From Dulcicalothrix desertica PCC 7102 (GTDB taxonomy: Bacteria > Cyanobacteriota > Cyanobacteriia > Cyanobacteriales > Nostocaceae): DNA of 64,000 nt. This document shows positions 43,514 through 51,728 of the stretch, in pieces; position 1 is the first letter of the stretch, and every line of letters starts with the position of its first letter. A program made the position numbers and the translations under genes. The notes below the pieces were generated by a model, which saw only the letters and a list, made by a program, of their open reading frames with translations, did no database searches and was not told the DNA's origin. The stretch covers positions 181,848 to 245,847 of the forward strand of contig NZ_RSCL01000012.1 in NCBI RefSeq assembly GCF_003991905.1, read 5' to 3'.

Positions 43514-44854
43514 TTAACTTCCTAATCGTTCTCTAAAATATAAACAATAAATATGATAACGCGGTGCCGCACTATTGGTTTGCAGTTGTACTAATCCAAA
43601 ATCATATAATTTTACTGCATCTTCTAAATTCAAGTTTGAATTAAATTCAACAGGATTATCTGCTAAAAGTATAGTTTTAAAAGCCGTTACTAATGTAGAG
43701 TTTGACTGTAAATAACGCCAATGCCTTTCTAAATGATTTCGATAAATTCCAGAAGCAGTAGGCGCCGATACTAATAAATTTTCTAAACTCATATCTTGAC
43801 GTGCTATTGTCTGTATCGCTTTTGCGACTAAATAAGGATGTCCTCCTACCATTGCCATTAGTTGTTCAACTTGAGTATTTCCCCAGTTTAATTTATATTG
43901 TTGCGCCAAAGATTTTATTTGTTCACTAGTAAAATCTGTTAATTTAATTTCTGTACCCGCATTAAACGGTGACTGGTTAATATTTAGCTCGCTATATATT
44001 TGTGTATGCAACATCAATAACCGTAGCTGGCGCCAAAGAGGCTTAGTTTTTGCGTCTTCGTGCCAAGTTCGTAACATTCCCAAAAACTCTCCAGCTATTG
44101 CACCAAATTGAAACAGTCTATCTACTTCATCTAAAGCAACAGCAAAAACATCATCTCCAGATAAGACATACTTTTCAAAGTAGGTTCGGCATTTAATCTT
44201 ACAGTTACCCAAACTTTTACGCCAATGTTCTTCTACAGGTTGCTCTAACTTTAATGTCTCAGCAATACTCGTAATAAACCACTGCAAAAACTTATCCAAA
44301 CTACTAAAATCTTCAGCTACTGCATCGCGTAGGTTTAAAACAACTGTACGATATCCTTGTTGTTCAGCATAATACATTACCCGTGACATCAACTCAGTTT
44401 TACCAAACTGTAACGGGGCCTGAATTCGCAACAAGGCGCCTCTGTTGCATATTTCCTCATAACAGCGAGACTCAACGGGAGGGCGCTCTATATAAGGTTC
44501 TTCGGAAAATTCCATTGTTTTTGGAAGTTGTTCTGAGACTATTGATGTATTTCCATTTTTATAACCTTGTTTTTCCCACTCTCGTTGCAGCGCTTGACGG
44601 AAATTGGTCTTTTTAACCTCTTCCCCTAATGCGTCAGAAAGATTGTGCCATAATTTACCACCCACTTCCCCAATGTACTTAACAGCCAAATGACATTCTG
44701 AAGCAATAGTCTCATAAGTTTTACCGTCCCAGGCACCTCGTAGTACCTGTACCTCAGCATTACCAAGATGCTTGCGAGTGACAGAGAAAACCAGAGCATC
44801 TACAAGGTTTTGCGTCTGTGCCCAATCTAATTCTAATTTTAAGTCTGATTTCAT
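43514..44854 (-). CDS. vMAP-like HTH plus AAA_35 ATPase
   Basis: 446 residues. The N-terminus (ALVFSVTRKHLGNAEVQVLR, then GAWDGKTYETIASECHLAVK and KLWHNLSDALGEEVKK) matches the winged HTH found at the start of vWA-MoxR-associated proteins (vMAP). The ATPase part has Walker A IQAPLQFGKTELM (the loop is modified), Walker B FAVALDEVDRLF and GGHPYLVAKAI. vMAP proteins are proposed parts of NTP-dependent conflict systems together with vWA and MoxR proteins and effectors such as caspases; no vWA or MoxR gene is in this window. It reads in the same direction as the AAA/TPR gene, with the MITE between. Confidence 0.8.
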   Translation of the reverse strand: MKSDLKLELDWAQTQNLVDALVFSVTRKHLGNAEVQVLRGAWDGKTYETIASECHLAVKYIGEVGGKLWHNLSDALGEEVKKTNFRQALQREWEKQGYKNGNTSIVSEQLPKTMEFSEEPYIERPPVESRCYEEICNRGALLRIQAPLQFGKTELMSRVMYYAEQQGYRTVVLNLRDAVAEDFSSLDKFLQWFITSIAETLKLEQPVEEHWRKSLGNCKIKCRTYFEKYVLSGDDVFAVALDEVDRLFQFGAIAGEFLGMLRTWHEDAKTKPLWRQLRLLMLHTQIYSELNINQSPFNAGTEIKLTDFTSEQIKSLAQQYKLNWGNTQVEQLMAMVGGHPYLVAKAIQTIARQDMSLENLLVSAPTASGIYRNHLERHWRYLQSNSTLVTAFKTILLADNPVEFNSNLNLEDAVKLYDFGLVQLQTNSAAPRYHIYCLYFRERLGS

Positions 44855-45242
44855 AGGTATTTGTGCCCCAAAATATTCTTAATTCATACAACATTCTAAT
44901 CAAACAGGATATTTTAACTGTTTACTCTCATTGTAAAACTGCTCGTCATTTTTAATCTGATTGATAGATTATCATTATTTTTCGTTCCCTTAAGCCATAA
45001 CCGTAGAAACAACCGGAAAAAACCGGATTTTTTCTGGAAGTTTAGAAAGGCGCCTATTTTTCTGGTTTTATAAGGGTGAATTGTTGGTTAACAAGTAAAT
45101 AAATAACCTGATTTTTTCCTGCTGACTATTAAAAAAGAATCAGTGATTATAGGGTCATGGAAGAAGTAAGCCAACCAAACAGCACAACGAAAAACATTAA
45201 CTGTTAACTTCAGTTCAATATATAATCACAAAGGTTAAAAAT
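44855..45242. other. Divergent intergenic region with leader element 1
   Basis: Mostly the repeated regulatory element at 44994-45158. The remainder is AT-rich, with no gene. Confidence 0.5.
44994..45158 (+). promoter_or_regulatory. Leader/promoter element, copy 1
   Basis: One of three similar ~160-bp segments (others at 47895 and 49073). Shared parts: CCGTA, the near-palindrome CCGG-A6-CCGGA-T6-CTGG (45013-45037), an AATAACCTG block, a CTGACTATT-like -35 and a GATTATA-like -10 just before GGTCAT. It lies upstream of the broken secreted gene at 45243. Confidence 0.65.
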
Positions 45243-45536
45243 ATGAAACTCAGAAGAATTGCTGCAATTTCCGCTCTTACTCTCATGTTAGCTGGGGCGG
45301 GCATAGCAAAGGAACTGAAACCTGGTTAAGCTTAAAACGTTAATAATCCTCCTACCCCCGAACAAGCGACTCGCACTTTTAACCCAATCTTGAAGCCAAA
45401 AACTTTGCACCTTGAACGAAGCCTTTCAAACTTATATCGAAAATAACAGGCAATGCATTCTAAATTATGGAGATCGTTATCATAACGGAGAGCCTATCTC
45501 AAGTTCATTTGTTGAGTCAGTGTGTGTCGATGTATA
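45243..45536 (+). pseudogene. Broken small secreted protein
   Basis: It starts with a clean signal peptide (MKLRRIAAISALTLMLAGAG) but stops at 45329 after KELKPG. The remaining sequence still looks coding in other frames: TPEQATRTFNPILKPKTL, then LNEAFQTYIENNRQCILNY and a final SSSFVESVCVDV to a stop at 45536. At least two lesions are needed. The intact product would be a small exported protein with two Cys. It lies after leader element 1 and before a 3' hairpin, like the other genes of this cassette family. Confidence 0.6.
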
Positions 45537-45550
45537 AATTCTGTTGATAT

Positions 45551-45564
45551 TACCCTGAAGGGTA
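45551..45564. terminator. TACCCT-ga-AGGGTA hairpin (3' element)
   Basis: A member of a small set of TACCC...GGGTA hairpins that follow genes here (also 48414-48427 and 51350-51363). It lies 15 bp after the end of the pseudogene. Confidence 0.5.
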
Positions 45565-45850
45565 CTGTTAATATGAGTTGATAACAATATGGTTAGAAGA
45601 CAAAGCATCATTATTAGGACTGAAAGAAAAATTTTGTCATGACTTTCGTAGTAAAGCATCTCCCAAATTCTTGCTTATTGGCAAATGCGCCGCATTACAC
45701 TACACGACTCATGACACTTTTTTCTTGTGAATGCGTAAGTTCTAATTATAAGCAAGGAAGATTTACGATTATTTAGATATTCAGGGTAGTTTGGTAAATC
45801 AACATTCTTAGTAGCAAACACTTCATCTTTATTTTTAGGAGATTTCAATC
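45565..45850. other. Intergenic region
   Basis: 286 bp upstream of the secreted protein gene at 45851. No gene or clear structure is seen; a TTTTTAGGAGATTT ribosome-site region precedes the ATG. Confidence 0.4.
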
Positions 45851-47344
45851 ATGCAGTTAATTAAACCTTTCAGAAAACTAGTAGTTTCGGTACTCTTAAT
45901 CGGTTCCTCAATATTTTCTGTTTCTTCAGCTATTGCTCAAGAATCATCAGTAGAAAGTCGAATTTTAGTAAACGTTGATGTTATTTACCCCGTCAACTAT
46001 CTTAAAGAGGAATTCAAAAAAATCTCTTCTAATCCTACTCAAGCTGATGTTGTACAAATTGGTGGTCAGCTTAACTTCAGCACTATTCCCGATATTCAAG
46101 CCATAAGATTTAGTAGAAGTTTTATATATGACCCATTCGCTAACGACTATTACAATAACCGAAATGTGGGCGGTTCCGATTTTAATTACAGTGACCAAGC
46201 TTCTACTTCAAATCCATTTTTAAGTGCTACATTTACTGAAAGAAAAGGTAATCCGCCACTAACCTTAAGTTTTAATTCCAGTGGTTCTAATCCTCCAGCA
46301 TTAGCATATAACGGTACTTCCTGTAAAGATAACGATGGTTGTGTGCTAATGCATTATGGATATTCTGAGGAAATTACTTCCAGAAATGCATTAACACCCT
46401 CTTTATTCAAAACAATTCTTAAGCTAAGAGATAATAACGGCAATCTTGTTTCGATGATAAATGCTATGGCAACTCCCATTGTGACAAGTTCATCGGGAGG
46501 TGTGACTCAATATTTAATTGCTTACCATGAACAGTCCGACCCAGCAAACAATGGTGTATTAATGGGGGTTTGGACTGAAATTCCAGTTGCTTCTGGTATT
46601 TCTAGCAATAGTATGTTGTTACAAAAGCAACTTAAAGATATTGTACAAAATCAGTCGCAATCACCTAGATTAAGCTACAGTAATTCTTCAAACTCCAAAA
46701 TAACTATATCCAATACTAGATACTTTCTAAGTAGTACCCAAATTCCACTAGATCAGCTAAGTAGAACAAGTTTGCCACCAACAGATTCAAGATTTATGCC
46801 ACTTCCAAATGCTGATGGCACTATATCTCCAGGTGAAACTACAAAGCCAGTTATTATAGCTCAAACTCAATCTGCTAAAAAAGCTATGACTTGGGTTATC
46901 AATAACAAAGTAGATGTTAATGGGGAAACTTATGTGCAAGCTAGATATGACAGTAAAACAAATCCCTATTCTGGTGATACTTCTGTAGACCAAACCCTAT
47001 CCCTACTTTGTATTCGTAAGTCTCCGGAACTCACAAGTAATCCAATTCCAGAGATAGCCAAAGGTACTACATATACTAACTCTTGGTCTGGTGGAGAAGT
47101 CTTTGCTATCCCCGAAGTTGTAGGTAATTCCTTGCTTTCAGAACAAAATGCAGATAATAAATGTCAGGAAGAAGGTCAAAAGCGTTATAGTTTGTCTGGG
47201 TTTAGGATGGCAGAGTTTCACGATGGTATTCAGCCTTCAGGTTTTGGGTTTTATGCTAAATCAACAGACCCCAATCTAAGTATTTCAAATGTGCGTTATT
47301 GGGTGAAAATTAATGACCAAAATGCGAATCCTTGGAGTAAGTAA
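45851..47344 (+). CDS. Large secreted protein of unknown function
   Basis: 497 residues. A signal peptide (LVVSVLLIGSSIFSVSSAIA, cleavage near AIAQE) precedes a Ser/Asn/Thr-rich, beta-rich mature protein. Cysteines occur in pairs (TSCKDNDGCVL and later LLCIRKS, DNKCQEEG), suggesting disulphides. No known domain is recognised. The ATG at 45851 has an AGGAG ribosome site. It is followed by a 7-bp hairpin at 47482. It probably acts outside the cytoplasmic membrane. Confidence 0.75.
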   Translation: MQLIKPFRKLVVSVLLIGSSIFSVSSAIAQESSVESRILVNVDVIYPVNYLKEEFKKISSNPTQADVVQIGGQLNFSTIPDIQAIRFSRSFIYDPFANDYYNNRNVGGSDFNYSDQASTSNPFLSATFTERKGNPPLTLSFNSSGSNPPALAYNGTSCKDNDGCVLMHYGYSEEITSRNALTPSLFKTILKLRDNNGNLVSMINAMATPIVTSSSGGVTQYLIAYHEQSDPANNGVLMGVWTEIPVASGISSNSMLLQKQLKDIVQNQSQSPRLSYSNSSNSKITISNTRYFLSSTQIPLDQLSRTSLPPTDSRFMPLPNADGTISPGETTKPVIIAQTQSAKKAMTWVINNKVDVNGETYVQARYDSKTNPYSGDTSVDQTLSLLCIRKSPELTSNPIPEIAKGTTYTNSWSGGEVFAIPEVVGNSLLSEQNADNKCQEEGQKRYSLSGFRMAEFHDGIQPSGFGFYAKSTDPNLSISNVRYWVKINDQNANPWSK

Positions 47345-47481
47345 CAGCAACACCGCTAATACTATTTATTCGTCTATGAAACCGAGATGTGATTAGTATT
47401 GGAAACAATTAAGCTTGCTCCCTCAAGGGCAATCTTTTGCTTGTAAGAATGCCGATTGCCTAACAGTCTAATTACTTTGAA

Positions 47482-47509
47482 ACCCTCACAGAATAATGAC
47501 TTTGAGGGT
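47482..47509 (+). terminator. Hairpin downstream of secreted protein gene
   Basis: ACCCTCA pairs with TGAGGGT around a 14-nt loop, followed by CTTACTCAT; about 140 bp after the stop. A weak terminator candidate. Confidence 0.5.
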
Positions 47510-47556
47510 CTTACTCATAATGAGGTATTTTAATAACGGCACCTTCTTAACTAAAT

Positions 47557-47650
47557 ATAGTTTGTAAATGTTGTTGCTTATCGTGCGCTAACCAAACCAA
47601 TTCTCAACAATGCGCTGATTTATAATATGGGAAACAATTTCTACCTCTTT
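47557..47650 (-). pseudogene. Relic of the AAA/TPR ATPase gene
   Basis: The segment TTTGTAAATGTTGTTGCTTA, then GCGCTAACC..CCAATTCTCAACAAT, closely matches the 41241-43292 gene around 42410-42480 (encoding NWLAQDKQQHLQTIRD on the minus strand). Only about 90 bp remain, with small indels. Confidence 0.7.
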
Positions 47651-47739
47651 AAAAGCAGCTATTCACAATCCTGATGTTTAAGTTTTATTGTGTAAAAAAA
47701 TACATATTATCTGCATTACTGATATCATGTTGCAATTTT

Positions 47740-47830
47740 ATAGTATATTTTGATGCTATTGATTACATATAGCAAGAATCCGCCCATATCACAGTACTCT
47801 TGCGGGTAATATTTGCGATGGATACATTTC
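47740..47830 (+). pseudogene. Relic of the 3' end of the 48114-type gene
   Basis: TATATTTTGATGCTATTGAT and the following flank, including GTA..GGGTAATATTTGCG, match the end of the 93-residue gene (VYFDAIDYI) and its downstream hairpin at 48364-48447. It is a truncated duplicate. Confidence 0.7.
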
Positions 47831-47894
47831 ATAACAAGGCATCTTGGTGTAAATGGTATTGATATTTTCGATAACTAAATAGCTTCTGCTCAAA

Positions 47895-48050
47895 GCCATA
47901 ACCGTACAAACAACCAGAAAAAACCGGATTTTTTCTAAAATTTTATTTATCGCCAAATATTTCCGGTTTTATAAGGGCAAATTTTGATTTAAATAACCTG
48001 CTTTTTTCCCGCTGACTATTTAAAAACAATTAGCGATGATAAAGACATGA
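47895..48050 (+). promoter_or_regulatory. Leader/promoter element, copy 2
   Basis: Same order of blocks as copy 1: CCGTACAAA, CCAG-A6-CCGGA-T6-CT (47914-47936), TTCCGGTTTTATAAGGG, AATAACCTGC, GCTGACTATT and GATGATAAAGACAT. It lies upstream of the gene at 48114. Confidence 0.65.
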
Positions 48051-48113
48051 AAGAGGCGAGTAAATCAAACGCTATCTTCATTCACAAGTTAAAGTTAAGT
48101 CAAAAGGAATTCC

Positions 48114-48395
48114 ATGTCTGAAATTAAATTTTCACAAGTTACTGAAATTGACAACGCAGAAGTTCGCGAACTTGCAATGCACATTGTTCTTACAATGCAA
48201 TTAGCAGTTGAGAAAGCTACAGCCCATCAGGCTGAACCTGACACCTATCCCATGTCCCCTGACCCCAATTCCTTTGAGAGGTTGTTTATATCCCGCTTTC
48301 AGCAATTGAATCCTGAGCAGCAACAAGTTGGAATCAGTAATGTAACTGTTATGAACTTGCTTGTATATTTTGATGCTATTGATTATATACAGTAG
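48114..48395 (+). CDS. Small hypothetical protein
   Basis: 93 residues, soluble and helical (NAEVRELAMHIVLTMQLAVE, then SFERLFISRFQQLNPEQQQV), with no signal peptide. I do not recognise the family. It is preceded by leader element 2 and followed 18 bp later by a TACCC-GGGTA hairpin. A truncated copy of its last codons and 3' flank occurs at 47740, so the locus was duplicated. Confidence 0.65.
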   Translation: MSEIKFSQVTEIDNAEVRELAMHIVLTMQLAVEKATAHQAEPDTYPMSPDPNSFERLFISRFQQLNPEQQQVGISNVTVMNLLVYFDAIDYIQ

Positions 48396-48413
48396 AATAA
48401 ACCGATATTGCAG

Positions 48414-48427
48414 TACCCGTGAGGGTA
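48414..48427. terminator. TACCC-gtga-GGGTA hairpin (3' element)
   Basis: The same hairpin type as at 45551 and 51350; it directly follows the gene at 48114. Confidence 0.5.
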
Positions 48428-48492
48428 GTATTTGCAGCAACTATATTTAATCACAAGGCGCCTGTCTAAAATGTTTGAAAAATTATTCTAAA

Positions 48493-48948
48493 TTAATCTT
48501 GAGAAGAACTCACATCGTCTAGTGGTCTTAAAATTAGACATTCCCATACATTCTCCTTACATTCAGGCTCCTGCATGAGTCTGATTTCTGAAGTTCTTCT
48601 TTTTTTGTTTCCTACAATACCTTCTGAAACGTTTGTATTGCCTTGTGGACTTAAAATCGGACATGCCCACGCACTATTTTTACATTTGGGCTTCGGTTTT
48701 ATGGGAGATGGAGTAGCTGGGCTTAATATACGAAGTAGAGGCAATGCTGCAGAGTTTAAATTCAGACATTCCCAAAAGTTATTACATCGGGGTTTTATCT
48801 CTAGTGTTGTTTTTGGTCTTGATTTTTCACTTCCTAATATCACTTGGCTATTACTTGATTGTGCGGCAACTTTACTTGTATAAAATAGTACAGCATTTAA
48901 CGTAATAAGTGTCAGTGTAGTTGATAGTATTTTTTTATACTTAAACAT
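48493..48948 (-). CDS. Small secreted Cys-rich protein (CxNxWxC family), copy 2
   Basis: 151 residues with a signal peptide (cleavage near KVAAQ). Three motifs of the type C-x-N-x-W-x-C occur: CNNFWEC, CKNSAWAC and CKENVWEC, one more than in the paralogue at 40789-41118. The third motif follows a KKRR basic stretch. The two genes share the MFKYK start, the middle KPRCNNFW, the PQGNT tail and about 100 bp of upstream sequence. The motif number seems to vary by duplication. Function unknown; extracellular, probably disulphide-bonded. Confidence 0.75.
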   Translation of the reverse strand: MFKYKKILSTTLTLITLNAVLFYTSKVAAQSSNSQVILGSEKSRPKTTLEIKPRCNNFWECLNLNSAALPLLRILSPATPSPIKPKPKCKNSAWACPILSPQGNTNVSEGIVGNKKRRTSEIRLMQEPECKENVWECLILRPLDDVSSSQD

Positions 48949-49072
48949 GAAGATTTATCCATATAATGGAATTAAATTAACTTAATTCCAAATGTTTTCA
49001 TCTTTACAGGAACTTGTTTGAGCCTTAAAAGTTCCCTTGTGAACAATTTTATTATTTGATGTATCAATAAGT

Positions 49073-49237
49073 CGCAACCGTACAAAAAACCGGAAAAAAC
49101 CGGATTTTTTCTGGTTGTTTATTTAGTGCTTAGTATTTTTGGTTATTTTAAGAGTGAATTTTTGATTAATAATTAAATAAATAACCTGCTTTTTTCCTGC
49201 TGACGATTAAGCAATAATCAGTGATTATAAAGACATA
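49073..49237 (+). promoter_or_regulatory. Leader/promoter element, copy 3
   Basis: CCGTACAAAA, CCGG-A6-CCGGA-T6-CTGG (49090-49114), an AATAACCTGC block, CTGACGATT and AGTGATTATAAAGACAT in the same order as copies 1 and 2. It ends 34 bp before ATG 49271. Confidence 0.65.
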
Positions 49238-49270
49238 CATAAATTGCTTACACAACGAGACTATCAAAAC

Positions 49271-50134
49271 ATGAAATTATTTATATTCAGAAAACGAGTA
49301 CAAGCTGCTTTTGTCTTATTCATGATTAGTACAATGACATTTGCTAAAGCCGAAAGTGTAGCTCTACCAAATCCGAACAGCGATACAATAATTCAAAAAA
49401 TAGTAGGGCGCCTGTTGGGCGACCAAACACAATTCTGGTTTGGGCAACTTCCTGATAATTTACCAGTAAAAGTGCCATTGCCTGATAAAGCCCAAGTTCT
49501 TGGTAGTTCAATGTACAGCTCTGGCAATGGTCAGATTTTACTTGATGTTCCTCAATCACGCTCAGAAGTATTCGATTTTTATAATAGGCGCCTTGGTTCA
49601 TCCGGATGGGAAAATATATCGAGTTCTGGAGCAGATGGTAGTAAAGGCTTTGTTGAATCCAATTTTGTAAAACCAATGGCATTTTGCTTTCGTTCGGGGC
49701 AAGATACAGAACTAACTATTAATGCAAACCCAGTAGAAAAAGGACTTACCGATGTACGCCTCAACTTTAATACCGGACGCAGTGGTACTAGATGTCAACA
49801 ATATCCGGGTGGCGATGTACCACTTCCAACATTAGTTGCACCACCCAATACTCGCCTTATAGATGCAACTGGTGGAGGTGGCGAAAATTCTTTTGATTCA
49901 AGAGTAAAGTTAGAGACGAAATTAGATAGTAAGTCTCTTGCAGCCCATTATGACCCTCAGTTTCAAAGCGCTGGTTGGAAACGCCTGGACGCTGGGCAAA
50001 ACGGAAATACAGCATGGAGTCGCTGGGTATTAAAAGATAAAAAAGGTAATTCTTGGCATGGTTTTCTCTACCTGTCGAAGCTTGAAAACGAACCAAATCA
50101 GTATTCGGCTCTTGCTTATGTGTCGTTACTTTAA
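49271..50134 (+). CDS. Secreted protein with duplicated domain
   Basis: The start is chosen at ATG 49271 (MKLFIFRKRVQAAFVLFM), which begins a proper signal peptide; 287 residues. Two related halves follow: LPDKAQVLGSSMYSSGNGQI with VFDFYNRRLGSSGWENIS, and APPNTRLIDATGGGGENSFD with LAAHYDPQFQSAGWKRLD. Both pair a strand region with a helix ending in a SxGW motif, as in proteins where this unit is repeated. The role is unknown; periplasmic or extracellular. It is downstream of leader element 3. Confidence 0.7.
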   Translation: MKLFIFRKRVQAAFVLFMISTMTFAKAESVALPNPNSDTIIQKIVGRLLGDQTQFWFGQLPDNLPVKVPLPDKAQVLGSSMYSSGNGQILLDVPQSRSEVFDFYNRRLGSSGWENISSSGADGSKGFVESNFVKPMAFCFRSGQDTELTINANPVEKGLTDVRLNFNTGRSGTRCQQYPGGDVPLPTLVAPPNTRLIDATGGGGENSFDSRVKLETKLDSKSLAAHYDPQFQSAGWKRLDAGQNGNTAWSRWVLKDKKGNSWHGFLYLSKLENEPNQYSALAYVSLL

Positions 50135-50203
50135 ACAGTATGAACAAGCTCAATTTATATTTATCAAATTAAAATCGGGCATAAACAAATAAGGAGAAAT
50201 AAA

Positions 50204-50635
50204 ATGCCTCAAGTAGAAACTAAATCAGTAAATATTACATACAAAAAAACCGAAGACATCGGAACATTCGGGTCTCTTGACAAGCTTTTTAAAGTACATA
50301 AAGACTGCTTACAACCTGGCGAGGTTCTTAATCCTTGTGATTCTCTAATTTCAGCAAACGGACAATATACGTTCGTTTATGAAGGTGACGGCAACCTCGT
50401 GCTTTTTCGTAATAGTGATAATCAACCCCTTTGGACTTCCAACACACGGGGAAAAACAAATGGCATGTGTATAATGCACGGTAATGGAAATTTCGTCATT
50501 TACGACTGGAATGCTAACCCAGTTTGGTCTTCGGGTACTTGGCAACATCCAGGTAGCCACCTAGTAGTTGAGAGTAACGGTGACGTAGTTATCTATAATC
50601 CTGATGGTACGCCTGTTTGGGCAATAAATACCTAG
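50204..50635 (+). CDS. Bulb-type (monocot mannose-binding) lectin-domain protein
   Basis: 143 residues. Three sugar-site-like motifs of the QxDxNxVxY type are recognisable: EGDGNLVLF, HGNGNFVIY and ESNGDVVIY, each followed by a PLW or PVW turn. This is the B-lectin beta-prism. No classical signal peptide is present; the N-terminus is MPQVETKSVNITYKK. Lectins of this fold include bacteriocins and adhesins, and binding of mannose-like sugars is expected. An AAGGAGAAATAAA ribosome site precedes the ATG. It lies between two other small genes on the plus strand. Confidence 0.85.
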   Translation: MPQVETKSVNITYKKTEDIGTFGSLDKLFKVHKDCLQPGEVLNPCDSLISANGQYTFVYEGDGNLVLFRNSDNQPLWTSNTRGKTNGMCIMHGNGNFVIYDWNANPVWSSGTWQHPGSHLVVESNGDVVIYNPDGTPVWAINT

Positions 50636-50787
50636 TAAGAATGAGTTGGCGCCTGTCGTTTGTTGTACAATGAGGCGAAGTATAAATAGTGCTGTTAATA
50701 GCCCGCAGCATGATTTACTCTTCAAAATATTTCTTTTCAAAATATACACGTAGATTTTGCCACTTTAATAGTAATTCGTCATGTTTA

Positions 50788-51222
50788 TTGTCACAAAGTA
50801 AAGGAAATGTAAATATCAGTGGCGCCCAAGGCGATATTACAGGAATTAACGCCGTTGGTGAAAATTCATCAATGACAGGAGTTGCAATAGGCGCCATTAG
50901 TGGTAACGTCACCAATACTATCAATCAATTGCCTGATTCCTCAGAAACCGATGAACCAGGAATTAAGGAACTATTGAATGAGTTACAAACAGCAATCGAA
51001 TCTGATGTCAACTTAAGTGATGAAGACAAAGAACAAGCATTGAAGCAGGTGCAAGCTATTGCTGAAGCAGGTCAAAAACCAGAAGATGGAACTATGCAGA
51101 AAATGGTAAAAAATGCACTCAAGTTTCTCAAAGGTACAATAGCCGACTTACCATCAACAGTAGAACTTGTTCAAATCTGTGGCAAGCTATTACCTTCAAT
51201 TAGTCAGTTTTTTGCTTTGTAA
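50788..51222 (+). CDS. Hypothetical protein with glycine-rich N-terminal repeat region
   Basis: 144 residues if the TTG at 50788 is the start (SQSKGNVNISGAQGDITGIN); a longer in-frame extension to 50689 has poor composition. The N-terminal part has NVNISGAQGDITGI and NSSMTGVAIGAISGNV, strand repeats like those of small cyanobacterial proteins. The C-terminal helices (IKELLNELQTAIESDVNLSD and ALKQVQAIAEAGQKPEDG) resemble a domain I recall near conflict-system proteins, but I cannot name it. Function unknown. Confidence 0.6.
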   Translation: MSQSKGNVNISGAQGDITGINAVGENSSMTGVAIGAISGNVTNTINQLPDSSETDEPGIKELLNELQTAIESDVNLSDEDKEQALKQVQAIAEAGQKPEDGTMQKMVKNALKFLKGTIADLPSTVELVQICGKLLPSISQFFAL

Positions 51223-51349
51223 CAACTAGAATTTATACTTATATAACTCCAAATTACATCTTGGACATCCTGACCGCTAAGGTTAATAACTAGTTACAAG
51301 TATAATTTAAAACTAGTGCTTTCTATTTCACTTAGGATTTACGTAACAG

Positions 51350-51363
51350 TACCCACGAGGGTA
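51350..51363. terminator. TACCC-acga-GGGTA hairpin (3' element)
   Basis: Third clear copy of the hairpin family; it lies 128 bp after the stop of the gene ending at 51222. Confidence 0.45.
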
Positions 51364-51554
51364 CTACTGCTACAAAATCTCATAAGCTAGATTAATTACA
51401 AATTTTATTCGGTAAAACAAAAAATTCCGTGTTTTTCCGGAGCAGACAAGATATGGAATGTAGATAAGACACATCAAATAAGATATTTACTTATCTATAG
51501 CAATGTGTCATTTATACTACAACTAAGATAAGTACCAGAAATCTTTGTCATAGA

Positions 51555-51717
51555 CCAGCTAAAACCCAGCAAGCTTATTTGTGATTTGCGGCTTTTCAGT
51601 GGACTAACACAAGAACACTTTGCAGCATCCATTGGTATTACCGGGCGCCAAAATTAACCGATGAGATTTGGGAGGCGCCGTTTGCCAAGTACTGAAGAAA
51701 CTAATTAGATAAGAGGA
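51555..51717 (+). pseudogene. Relic of an XRE-type HTH gene
   Basis: The frame encodes ICDLRLFSGLTQEHFAASIG followed by ITGRQN and a stop. This is the DNA-recognition helix region of the cyanobacterial XRE family (LR..SGLTQEQFA..LGV), which normally continues INRWENGR. A similar INRW-like sequence follows after a frameshift. No start is visible. Confidence 0.6.
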
Positions 51718-51728
51718 AGCCTAAAATC

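Larger units (their letters stand above)
47345..48113. other. Long non-coding region of relics and leader element 2
   Basis: It contains the hairpin at 47482, an AAA-gene relic (47557-47650), a relic of the 3' end of the 48114-type gene (47740-47830) and leader element 2 (47895-48050). No intact gene is seen. Confidence 0.55.
51223..51728. other. Intergenic region with 3' hairpin and HTH relic
   Basis: About 500 bp upstream of the giant gene. It contains the TACCC-GGGTA hairpin (51350-51363) and an XRE-type HTH relic (51555-51717). No intact gene. The promoter of the giant gene should lie here. Confidence 0.5.
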
